Assembly (NCBI GenBank): GCA_900555065.1
Contig: USJY01000002.1
Location: 1 to 17,972 of the forward strand
DNA: 17,972 nucleotides
From: an uncultured Eubacteriales bacterium
GTDB lineage: Bacteria; Bacillota; Clostridia; Oscillospirales; UMGS1783
Direction: 5' to 3'
A program made the position numbers and the translations under genes. This document shows positions 1 through 7,202 of the stretch, piece by piece. Position 1 is the first letter of the stretch. The number at the start of each line of letters is the position of its first letter. The notes beneath the pieces are model-generated. The model was given only the letters and a program-made list of their open reading frames with translations. It ran no database searches and was not told where the DNA came from.

Positions 1-1
1 G

Positions 2-349
2 CCGCCGGTAAGAACGGTCGACGGCACGGAAACGCTTGCCGGCAATACCACGCTTGCCAGCTACGGCAGCGCTTATGTTGTTACCGATATCGAGGTAGTA
101 TACGAGTTGAATATCGATCCTTCTGAAGAACCTTCTTCCGACGCGACTTCCTCATCAGAATCTTCATCAGCAGGGGATAATACTCCCAATAACGGCGGCG
201 GTTCCCTGAGCTTTGTCGAAACCGCGCTTCCCCAGGTTATCATGCCCGATTGGGTGATGCCCGTAATCTACGGTCTTGCAGGCGTTTGCGTCATTCTTTT
301 GGCTGTTATCATAATTCTGGCAGTTAAAATAGGCAAGCTGAAAAAATAA
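2..349 (+). CDS. C-terminal end of a membrane-anchored surface protein (5' end outside window)
   Basis: The frame starting at base 2 is open from the window edge to the TAA at 347-349, so this is the last 115 residues of a longer protein; the ATG at 107 is unlikely to be the start. The visible part has about 35 residues of Gly/Thr-rich, beta-type sequence, then a linker rich in Ser, Glu, Pro, Asp and Asn (roughly bases 118-205). It ends in one strongly hydrophobic helix (about bases 262-330) and a short basic tail ending KIGKLKK. This layout is a C-terminal membrane anchor holding an extracellular domain away from the cell. There is no LPXTG sortase motif. Only 16 bases separate its stop from the start of the lipoprotein GH36 gene, so the two are probably co-transcribed and the protein may bind or cut the same glycan. 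Its catalytic or binding domain is not visible, so no family can be named. Confidence 0.8.
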   Translation, partial: PPVRTVDGTETLAGNTTLASYGSAYVVTDIEVVYELNIDPSEEPSSDATSSSESSSAGDNTPNNGGGSLSFVETALPQVIMPDWVMPVIYGLAGVCVILLAVIIILAVKIGKLKK

Positions 350-365
350 ACGGTGGTTAGTGAAT

Positions 366-2534
366 ATGAAAAAGAAAAGATTTATTTCAGCCCTTCTGCT
401 TGCATGTATCCTGCTGCCCCTGTTTACCGGATGCGCGCGGCAGTTTTGGGATGCAGGGCAGTATGATATAGCATTGAACACGGGTTTAGAGGGCGACTCG
501 TATTATTACATAGACCGTGATTATGCGATAGACGCCACACAGGTTGAGGCAACCGAAGCCGAGTATGCCAAGGCAGAGGCATATATTAAAGAGCAGATTT
601 TAGAAAGTTCGGATGCGAACACCCTGGGTTTTGATTTTGCAGTAGACGGCAAACTGTTCTCCGAGGTATTTACCGAGTACGAAAGAAATGTCGAGGAGGT
701 TGCCTCCGATGATATCATGACTGAATGGGAAGTAACTTACAAAAAGCCCGGCGAGGTACTGGAAGTATCGATAAAAGCCGTGCTGTATAAGGTTGCGCCC
801 GTTTGCGAATGGACAGTGTGGATAGAAAATACGGGTGATGCAAACAGCGGTATTATCACCGACTTTTCCGGCTATAAGGCAACAATCGGCAATGCCGGCA
901 ATAACGTATATGACGTGCTCGGATGGGGCGGCGGCAGAGATGCCACAGTCTCCTTTAAGCCCGAGGTAAGGCATTTTACCGATGGGCGCGCAATCGAGTT
1001 CAATGGTTCTAACGGCAGGCCGAGTGTGCGCTGGGCGCCGTACTACAATGTGTACTGGGAAAATGAAGAGGCCTCCTGGGGCAAGGAAGGCATATTCTTC
1101 TCCGTCGGCTGGACGGGGCAATGGAAATCCAGTCTTACCCAAACGGAAAACGGCGTGGAAATAGATACGCGTCAGGAATATCTGGAAACTTATTTAAAGC
1201 CTGGCGAGTCTATACGCAGCGCAAGAATGACATTGCTTTTCTGGGAAAAGGATATTACCCGTGCGCAGAATATCTGGACACACTTCCTCTATAACTACAT
1301 TCAGCCGAAAGAGGATGGCGAAACCCTGGAAACCCGCCAGCAAATGAATAACAACGTTTATGTAACAAATCTCATGGAGGATGCTACCACCGACAACCAG
1401 GTAATCGGCATAAAGCTTCGCCTGGCAAACGGCCTGCCGTTTGATTCCTGGCAGATGGATGCCGGCTGGAGCGTGCTTTTTGGCGGCAATTGGTGGTCAA
1501 GCGTAGGGAATTGGACGCCCGATCCGGAGCGTTTTGGCGAATCCTTAAAGGGAATATCGGATGTTGCGCACGAATACGGAATAGAAACCGTGCTTTGGTA
1601 TGAGCCCGAGCGTATTGCCAATTATACGGATTGGAAAGAAGAGTTTATGGATAAGGGCTGGCTTATCTATAGCGAAGCGCAGAGCTGTATAGATTTAGCC
1701 AATGACGAGGTTTTGGACTACCTTTGCAATTTTATAAAAAATTCGCTGGAGATAAACGGCGTCGATTGGTACCGGCAGGACTGCAATTTTGACCTTTTGC
1801 CCTATTGGAAAATCAGAGACGCCGAAACCGAGGGTGAAAACCGCACGGGTATAACCGAGAATAAATACATCGTAAACTACTATAAGTATTATGATTTTCT
1901 TATCGAGGAATGCGGCGTGATGATAGACTCCTGCGCATCCGGCGGCAAGCGTCTTGACCTGGAAACGCAGTCCCGCTCCTATCCCTTATGGCGTGACGAT
2001 AACTGCAACGATCCAATCGTTACGCAGTGCCAAACCTACGGCATAAATATGTTTGCTCCGTATTCGGGACAATCCACTGTTGAGACCAGTTCGGCCTCCA
2101 TGAAATATGTAAGCCGCTCCAATTTTATGCAGTGTACCAACTTTGTGTATAATATTGAAAGCGGCGATCAGGCGCTTATTGCCTCCGCCAAAAATGTAAT
2201 GGAGGAGCATGTAAAGTACAGCCCCTACTTCTTAGGTGACTATTATCCGCTTACCGAATGGTCGGATACGGCCGAAAAATGGATAGGCTGGCAGTGGCAT
2301 TTGCGGGATGAAAACACAGGGATTATTCAGATGTTTAAGCGTCAGGGCTCAACACAGACAAGTCAGCTTTGCTATTTAAGCGGCTTGGAAAAGGATACTG
2401 TTTATGTGCTCACCGATATAGATACGGGCGATCGCATCGAGCTTACCGGTTACCAGCTTATGACAAGCGGTATCACGATTCATATCGACAGCCTTCAGGA
2501 TGCAAAAATCATAGAATACGCGCCAAAAGCGTAA
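366..2534 (+). CDS. Lipoprotein GH36 alpha-galactosidase-like glycoside hydrolase
   Basis: A 722-residue protein; an in-frame GTG at 360 is the alternative start, but ATG 366 sits 9 bases after the SD-like GGTGG at 352-356. The N-terminus is a lipoprotein signal: a KKKR basic start, a hydrophobic stretch, and an FTGC lipobox with Cys23. The protein is probably tethered outside the membrane. A beta-sandwich region (about 80-310) precedes a GH36/melibiase TIM barrel (about 325-640) and a short C-terminal beta domain. Landmarks are WYEPER at 411-416, WYRQDCN with the expected nucleophile Asp472, DSCASGGKR at 521-529, and WRDDN at 542-546 with the expected acid/base Asp545. The order and the 73-residue spacing fit the GH36 catalytic pair. 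Members of this family release terminal alpha-galactose, but some subgroups act on other alpha-linked sugars; here R-Q-D replaces the K-W-D of classical enzymes, so substrate is uncertain. Confidence 0.9.
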   Translation: MKKKRFISALLLACILLPLFTGCARQFWDAGQYDIALNTGLEGDSYYYIDRDYAIDATQVEATEAEYAKAEAYIKEQILESSDANTLGFDFAVDGKLFSEVFTEYERNVEEVASDDIMTEWEVTYKKPGEVLEVSIKAVLYKVAPVCEWTVWIENTGDANSGIITDFSGYKATIGNAGNNVYDVLGWGGGRDATVSFKPEVRHFTDGRAIEFNGSNGRPSVRWAPYYNVYWENEEASWGKEGIFFSVGWTGQWKSSLTQTENGVEIDTRQEYLETYLKPGESIRSARMTLLFWEKDITRAQNIWTHFLYNYIQPKEDGETLETRQQMNNNVYVTNLMEDATTDNQVIGIKLRLANGLPFDSWQMDAGWSVLFGGNWWSSVGNWTPDPERFGESLKGISDVAHEYGIETVLWYEPERIANYTDWKEEFMDKGWLIYSEAQSCIDLANDEVLDYLCNFIKNSLEINGVDWYRQDCNFDLLPYWKIRDAETEGENRTGITENKYIVNYYKYYDFLIEECGVMIDSCASGGKRLDLETQSRSYPLWRDDNCNDPIVTQCQTYGINMFAPYSGQSTVETSSASMKYVSRSNFMQCTNFVYNIESGDQALIASAKNVMEEHVKYSPYFLGDYYPLTEWSDTAEKWIGWQWHLRDENTGIIQMFKRQGSTQTSQLCYLSGLEKDTVYVLTDIDTGDRIELTGYQLMTSGITIHIDSLQDAKIIEYAPKA

Positions 2535-2581
2535 GCGGCGGGCAAAAATCATTGAATACGCACCAAAAGCGTAAGCAGCGG
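2502..2581 (+). repeat. 40-bp imperfect tandem duplication over the stop codon
   Basis: Unit 1 is 2502-2541 and unit 2 is 2542-2581, with three mismatches in 40. Unit 1 holds the last codons and the stop of the lipoprotein GH36 gene. Unit 2, read in its own frame from 2542, encodes the same final residues AKIIEYAPKA plus TAA. Two of the differences are synonymous third-position changes (ATA/ATT and GCG/GCA) and the third falls after the stop. Confidence 0.9.
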
Positions 2582-2606
2582 GCAGTACGGATTTTTCCGT
2601 ACTGCC
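2581..2606 (+). terminator. Hairpin after the first GH36 gene, possible weak terminator
   Basis: Arms 2581-2590 and 2597-2606 are a perfect 10-bp inverted repeat with a 6-base A/T loop. The U-rich stretch lies in the loop, and only TTAT follows the stem, so it may be a weak terminator, attenuator or 3'-end stabiliser rather than a strong intrinsic terminator. The following 89 bases before the next gene are A+T-rich, with no promoter I can defend. Confidence 0.55.
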
Positions 2607-2695
2607 TTATCAGAGAACAGACATTTATTCTGTATTGCAGATTTTTTTCCTGTATCCATACATAATCAAAACAAATCATACCCGGAGGATGTAAA

Positions 2696-4753
2696 TTGAA
2701 AGAGAAATTTTATGATGTTAACATATCCGAGGGCGAAAACCTGACGGTAACCTACCGTACCGGCTTAACAACCTATACCGAGGGCCTGCGTGACGGAATA
2801 TTTACCGCCTTGGGCTGGAACGGCGCGGGGTATATGCCGTTTCCCCATGATTCTTGGGATAATCCGCAAATCCTTACGGCAGCGGACTTTGCCGAAAGCT
2901 TTGCCTTTAAATTTGATATGAACGGGCAGTCAATCATGAGCCATTTCGTTTGCGAGGGAATAGAAAAGGAGGAGCGCGAAAAGAATCTCACCGTTAAAAT
3001 CATCTTAAAGCACGGTTTTATTCCCGTAACGGTTACGGTGTGCACGCTTATTGACGGCTCGCCGGTTTTATCGCGCTGGCTCGAAATCGAAAACACAGGA
3101 GAAACGGCGGCCGCTTTGGGCGAGATGCATATTCTTTGCGGCGGTTTGGAAACCACCAAGCGCTGGAAAAATCATATAACCGACCAAACAAAGGAAAGCC
3201 CGTACCGTTTGGGTTATTTTAAGCATACTGTCCACATGCACGAGGGTATGTTCCGTTGGCACGATTTGCCGATGGACTGTCTGTCCTTTGGCGCAAGATA
3301 CACGAGAGCGAGATACAGGCATCCGTTTTTCGTTCTGGAAAACAAGGCCAAGGGCACAACTTTTATCGGTCAGCTGGCATACAGCGGCGGCTACCGCTTC
3401 AGCTTCGATGTAAACCCCGAGAGGCTGGGGAACTCAATGATACAGGATCACTGCAGCCTGGCGTTTTCCGCAAAAATCGAAGCGCGCAACCCATTGAGAG
3501 TGATTGCACCCAGGGAAACAATAAAAACTCCCGAGCTTATCATAGGTATGGTAAACGGGGATCTCGACAAAGCCGTTAACGGTATGCACTCCTTTATCCG
3601 CAACAGCGTAATGCACCCACAGGCAAGAAGCAGGGGTTGTTGGGTTGAAACCGCGGGCCACGGAAATATTGAAGAGGACAAAATATGTGTGGACAGAGCC
3701 GCGGAAATGGGCTATGATATATTTTATATTGATGCCAACTGGTATTTTCCGATTGACAGTACCCGTGCGCTTTCCAGTACCGGCGATTGGGAGGTGGATA
3801 TAACCCGCTACCCCAACGGCATAGGCGAGCTTCGCGATTACTGTCACGAAAAGGGCTTGCTTTTTGGGCTCTGGATGGAGCCGGAAAGAATAGGCTCTCT
3901 TTCAAACGCGGCAAAAGAAAGCGCCGGTCTTGTCACAATGGGCTACAACCAGAAGAATAACGGCGGATTCCCCGAAAAGGGGGTTGGAGGCATTGTGGAT
4001 CTGGCAAAGGATAAATCTTATGCCTGGGTTGAAAATCATATCATAAGGATGATAGAATACACAAAGGTGGATATGTTCCGTCTGGATTTCAACCATATCT
4101 ACGATGTGCCATATTCGGGCAATATGCGCGACGGCTATTTTGAGAACAGCGATTGGCGTTACAACGAGCGTTTCCAGGCTATGTATGAGCGCCTGCGCAA
4201 ACGCTTTCCTGATGTTATTTTTGAAAACTGCGCATCCGGCGGCGGCAGAACAGATTTGGGTGCGGTGAAATACTTCTGCCATACCTGGATAACCGACAAC
4301 CCTGTTTCTCCGCGCAGCTTTGATATAACAAACGGTATGACGATGTGTCTGCCGCCCGAGCTGATAGACAGGCTCACCACAACAATGGACGCCCATACCA
4401 TGGCGGATTTGGATTTTCAAATCAGGCAGATGCTCTTTGTCCGCCCGACGGCACATCACGGCCACGGCTGCGGCACGCCCCTTTCCGCAACAGAAAACCC
4501 TGTAATGCAGGAAAGATTCAAGCACTTTTTGGATTTGTACAATCATTTTGTGCGTACCTTTATTGAAGAATCCTCAATCTACCACCATACGCCCGCTCTT
4601 GACGGCGAGGACAGCCGCGGCGTAGGCATATTGGAGCTTGTTGCAAAAGATTCATCCAAAGCAGTGCTCGGACTGTTCCGCCTAGCGGACAGCGCGGATA
4701 TGGAAATCATCGCCCGTTTTAAAGGCATCGAAGAATTATCTTGTGCATCTTGA
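2696..4753 (+). CDS. Second GH36 alpha-galactosidase-like enzyme, cytoplasmic, 3' end frameshifted
   Basis: Translation starts at TTG 2696, with a GGAGG SD at 2683-2687, and gives 685 residues before TGA 4751-4753. No signal peptide is visible, so it should act in the cytoplasm on imported oligosaccharides. It has an N-terminal beta-sandwich (about 1-310), then a GH36 barrel with WMEPER at 393-398, FRLDFN with the expected nucleophile Asp464, ENCASGGGR at 510-518 and WITDNP with the expected acid/base Asp534. The catalytic machinery looks intact. The C-terminal beta domain breaks off: the last residues in frame (LSCAS) are unlike the family, while another frame from about 4734 gives a plausible continuation to TAA 4866-4868 (about 728 residues in total, the usual GH36 length). 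The break is a net +1 insertion or -2 deletion between about 4730 and 4750. It may be a sequence error or a real mutation. It is divergent from the lipoprotein GH36, so not a recent copy. Confidence 0.88.
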   Translation: MKEKFYDVNISEGENLTVTYRTGLTTYTEGLRDGIFTALGWNGAGYMPFPHDSWDNPQILTAADFAESFAFKFDMNGQSIMSHFVCEGIEKEEREKNLTVKIILKHGFIPVTVTVCTLIDGSPVLSRWLEIENTGETAAALGEMHILCGGLETTKRWKNHITDQTKESPYRLGYFKHTVHMHEGMFRWHDLPMDCLSFGARYTRARYRHPFFVLENKAKGTTFIGQLAYSGGYRFSFDVNPERLGNSMIQDHCSLAFSAKIEARNPLRVIAPRETIKTPELIIGMVNGDLDKAVNGMHSFIRNSVMHPQARSRGCWVETAGHGNIEEDKICVDRAAEMGYDIFYIDANWYFPIDSTRALSSTGDWEVDITRYPNGIGELRDYCHEKGLLFGLWMEPERIGSLSNAAKESAGLVTMGYNQKNNGGFPEKGVGGIVDLAKDKSYAWVENHIIRMIEYTKVDMFRLDFNHIYDVPYSGNMRDGYFENSDWRYNERFQAMYERLRKRFPDVIFENCASGGGRTDLGAVKYFCHTWITDNPVSPRSFDITNGMTMCLPPELIDRLTTTMDAHTMADLDFQIRQMLFVRPTAHHGHGCGTPLSATENPVMQERFKHFLDLYNHFVRTFIEESSIYHHTPALDGEDSRGVGILELVAKDSSKAVLGLFRLADSADMEIIARFKGIEELSCAS

Positions 4754-4868
4754 CAATACAAATGAGGAGTTTGTCTGCGAGGGCAGAATATTGAAGTATG
4801 AGGGCCTAAAGCTCCATAACGATGCATCCTTAACAAGCGAACTGGTGATTTTAACTGCATGCAAATAA
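4734..4868 (+). pseudogene. Out-of-frame 3' tail of the second GH36 gene
   Basis: Frame 4734-4868 encodes 44 residues starting NYLVHLDNTNEEF and ending in TAA. It has alternating hydrophobic, beta-strand-like sequence typical of the C-terminal sandwich of GH36 enzymes. It has no start codon or SD of its own and directly continues the upstream gene after a net +1 base (or -2) change. Its end is 18 bases before the GH127 start, the tight spacing expected in an operon, which supports it as the original end of the gene. Confidence 0.85.
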
Positions 4869-4886
4869 AATATGGGAGGAACAATT

Positions 4887-7070
4887 ATGCCTAAAACTTA
4901 TGCGGCAGCATACAACGGGATCCAGTATTTCGGCAACTGGGTTTATGACGGAACAAGAAGATACACATCCATCCAATACAGCAGATGTATCTTTACCTTC
5001 AGCGGTAGTTTTGTACGCGTTTATTTCAATACAAGGCCCGACGGCGGCATGGCAAAGATATATGTTGACGGCGAGTATCAGGCTACCGTCAATACCGAAA
5101 ACAGCGAAAATCTGAAGCAAATGCTTTTTGAGAAAACAGATATTGCCGGCGATAAAATCCATGAAATTACCGTGGTTTCCGAAAAGGTGAAGTCGCGCCC
5201 GCATGCCGTGCTGGAGGTTTGGTCGTTTGAAGCGGACGCCATTGTAAATTACGCCGAGTATATGCGCGATCTAAAGCTCCGGGAGTATGACGAAATCGCC
5301 CGGGGCGTTAAGAAAACCTCTGCCCCGAAGACCTGGAAAAAGGTTGCATACAAAGCAACCTGTCCGCAGGGCGGCGTAAAAATCAAGGACAGGATTTTCA
5401 CCAAGATGATGGCGGACAATAATAAAATTATCAAGTATGATTTCAACGTGCCCTTTTACTGCGAAGATAACGGGGTGGACGAAATATACGGCGGCGTTGA
5501 CGGCCCCGGTTGGTCGCACTTCTTGCCTGCGTCCAACGAAGCAAGGCTTCTTGCAGGCGCATATAACTTTCTTTTGTGGGAGGAGGATGCGGAGCTTCGT
5601 GCCATCGGCGAAAAGATCATGGCGGATATAACCGCCCGTATGCGGGATGACGGATACTTTAATTATTATCCCGAGTCCGAGTCCTTTGACGATGACGTTA
5701 CCCCTTTCAGCGAGCGCAAGAATTATGACAGAGTTTTCTGGACACGCGCCATGCTGTATGCCCACAATGCCGGCAATGCGGACGGCTTACATAACGCGCG
5801 CAAAATGTATAATTGGCTTGAAAAGCAGCCTCAGCATCTGTCCCATATGGTTTGCGGAACAAACTCCACCAATGCCTACCCTGGCTTGCCACTCATGGCA
5901 AACAGTGAAGAGGACAGCGATATGCTCACCGTGCAGAAGTATTTTGACCAGGATTACCTGCTCAAAACCCTTGCCGACGAGAACTCTCTTGCAGTGGTGA
6001 ATTACCCGGGGCATCAGCCGCATTGCTATGCGCTTCTTATCATTGAAGCCCTTGCGGACGAATACAGGGCAACCGGTGAGCGGAAGTATTTGGATGCGTT
6101 GATGGGCGGTTATGAAATTTGGCGCAAATATTATATACATATCGGCGGCACAGCCGCTATCTGCGAGGTGGACGGACCATACCCGCCCGGCTCTTACTAT
6201 ATCACAACAGGCCATAACGGAGAAACCTGTTCATCGGTATTCTGGTGTCTGATCAATATGCGCTTAATGCAGTTATTCCCCGGCGAAGAAAGATATGCTA
6301 AAGCATTGGAAGAAAGCTTATTCAACGCTATCGCCGCCTGCCGTACCGCCGAAGACGGGTGGACGCGTTATCACGTGCGTTTCCACGGCGAAAAGGAATG
6401 GGGCAGAAACTGGAACAACTGCTGTGAGGTTGCGGCTACTATGTTTATCCCCACCGTGCCGTCCTATATTTACAGCGCCGATGAAAAGGGAGTTTTCGTA
6501 AACCTTTACATTGCTTCCGATTATACCGGCGACAATATGGATATTTCCATGAAAACCGAGTTCCCCTACAATGGCAAGGTTGAACTTACCGTAACTCCGA
6601 AATCCACAGAGGAGAAAACTTTGCGTATCCGTATCCCCGAATGGCAGACAACGGCTGTTGATATTTACCTAAACGGTGAAAAGCAGGCGGAAGGCAAGCC
6701 CGGCAGCTATGTTGAAATGAAACGGGTTTGGCAGAATAATGATACGCTTACCTTTGCGTTTGATTTATCGCCGAGGCTTATCAAATACACGGGCGACGAC
6801 CAGCCCAGGGATAACAGCGACCGCTATGCAATGCTATGCGGGCCGATGCTGATGGCGTTGACGCAGGTTCGGAAGGAGGAGGTCTTGCCTCTTCGAAACC
6901 GCCTTACCATTGAGCCGACAATTCCGAGAATCAACATGTCTCCCGAACAAATGCTCGAAAGCCTTAAAGAAGAAAGCCCGATGCATTACAGCGTCGATCG
7001 CTTCAAATTCGTACCTTATTACGCAATCGATAAGGAATACTTCACCTGTTATCCGATTATTGAAGAATAA
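4887..7070 (+). CDS. GH127-type (DUF1680) beta-L-arabinofuranosidase-like enzyme with N-terminal beta-sandwich
   Basis: The start is ATG 4887: the GGGAGGA SD at 4874-4880 lies 6 bases upstream, and an earlier in-frame ATG at 4872 overlaps that SD. The 727-residue product has no signal peptide. Residues about 1-115 form a beta-rich domain resembling galactose-binding-like sandwiches (conserved-looking VYFNTR and IYVDGE). The rest is the GH127/DUF1680 (alpha/alpha)6 barrel plus beta domains. GETC at 445-448 and NCCE at 511-514 match the zinc-cysteine site of Bifidobacterium HypBA1, where a Glu and three Cys bind zinc and one of the paired Cys is the nucleophile. Here these would be Glu446, Cys448, Cys512 and Cys513, with Glu427 a candidate acid/base. 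Known members release beta-L-arabinofuranose; related GH146 enzymes do the same. It closes the visible glycan cluster. The exact substrate is inferred, not shown. Confidence 0.87.
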   Translation: MPKTYAAAYNGIQYFGNWVYDGTRRYTSIQYSRCIFTFSGSFVRVYFNTRPDGGMAKIYVDGEYQATVNTENSENLKQMLFEKTDIAGDKIHEITVVSEKVKSRPHAVLEVWSFEADAIVNYAEYMRDLKLREYDEIARGVKKTSAPKTWKKVAYKATCPQGGVKIKDRIFTKMMADNNKIIKYDFNVPFYCEDNGVDEIYGGVDGPGWSHFLPASNEARLLAGAYNFLLWEEDAELRAIGEKIMADITARMRDDGYFNYYPESESFDDDVTPFSERKNYDRVFWTRAMLYAHNAGNADGLHNARKMYNWLEKQPQHLSHMVCGTNSTNAYPGLPLMANSEEDSDMLTVQKYFDQDYLLKTLADENSLAVVNYPGHQPHCYALLIIEALADEYRATGERKYLDALMGGYEIWRKYYIHIGGTAAICEVDGPYPPGSYYITTGHNGETCSSVFWCLINMRLMQLFPGEERYAKALEESLFNAIAACRTAEDGWTRYHVRFHGEKEWGRNWNNCCEVAATMFIPTVPSYIYSADEKGVFVNLYIASDYTGDNMDISMKTEFPYNGKVELTVTPKSTEEKTLRIRIPEWQTTAVDIYLNGEKQAEGKPGSYVEMKRVWQNNDTLTFAFDLSPRLIKYTGDDQPRDNSDRYAMLCGPMLMALTQVRKEEVLPLRNRLTIEPTIPRINMSPEQMLESLKEESPMHYSVDRFKFVPYYAIDKEYFTCYPIIEE

Positions 7071-7202
7071 TCCGCGGCAATGTTTGTTTTATAAGATATA
7101 TTGGATTCCTGACAACCGTTGGCGGAGTATTCTGTTGGGTTTGGTGCAGGTAGCGAGTAAATCAAAGTATTTTCATAGCGGGCGAGAACAGGAGGGCTAT
7201 CC
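7071..7202. other. Intergenic gap before cca, no clear signals
   Basis: These 132 bases hold no convincing hairpin terminator after the GH127 gene and no -35/-10 pair with acceptable spacing. Isolated boxes (TTGGAT 7101, TATTCT 7128) are 21 bases apart. Only the cca SD at 7190-7195 is clear. Confidence 0.5.

Noticed and set aside
360..365. GTG at 360 as the start of the lipoprotein GH36 gene
   Set aside because: It lies only 3 bases from the SD-like GGTGG, while ATG 366 has 9-base spacing; the choice changes only two residues.
2627..2640. 14-base sequence ATTCTGTATTGCAG, repeated exactly at 9534-9547
   Set aside because: About one exact 14-mer repeat is expected by chance in a window of this size; the two places are in unrelated settings.
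2635..2666. Possible promoter TTGCAG ... CATAAT before the second GH36 gene
   Set aside because: The spacing is 20 bases and the -10 is poor, so I did not annotate it.
3902..4546. Long minus-strand open frame within the second GH36 gene
   Set aside because: A shadow frame: the plus strand carries the full GH36 catalytic motifs.
7101..7133. Possible promoter boxes before cca
   Set aside because: Candidate boxes are 21 or 13 bases apart; neither fits a sigma-A promoter.
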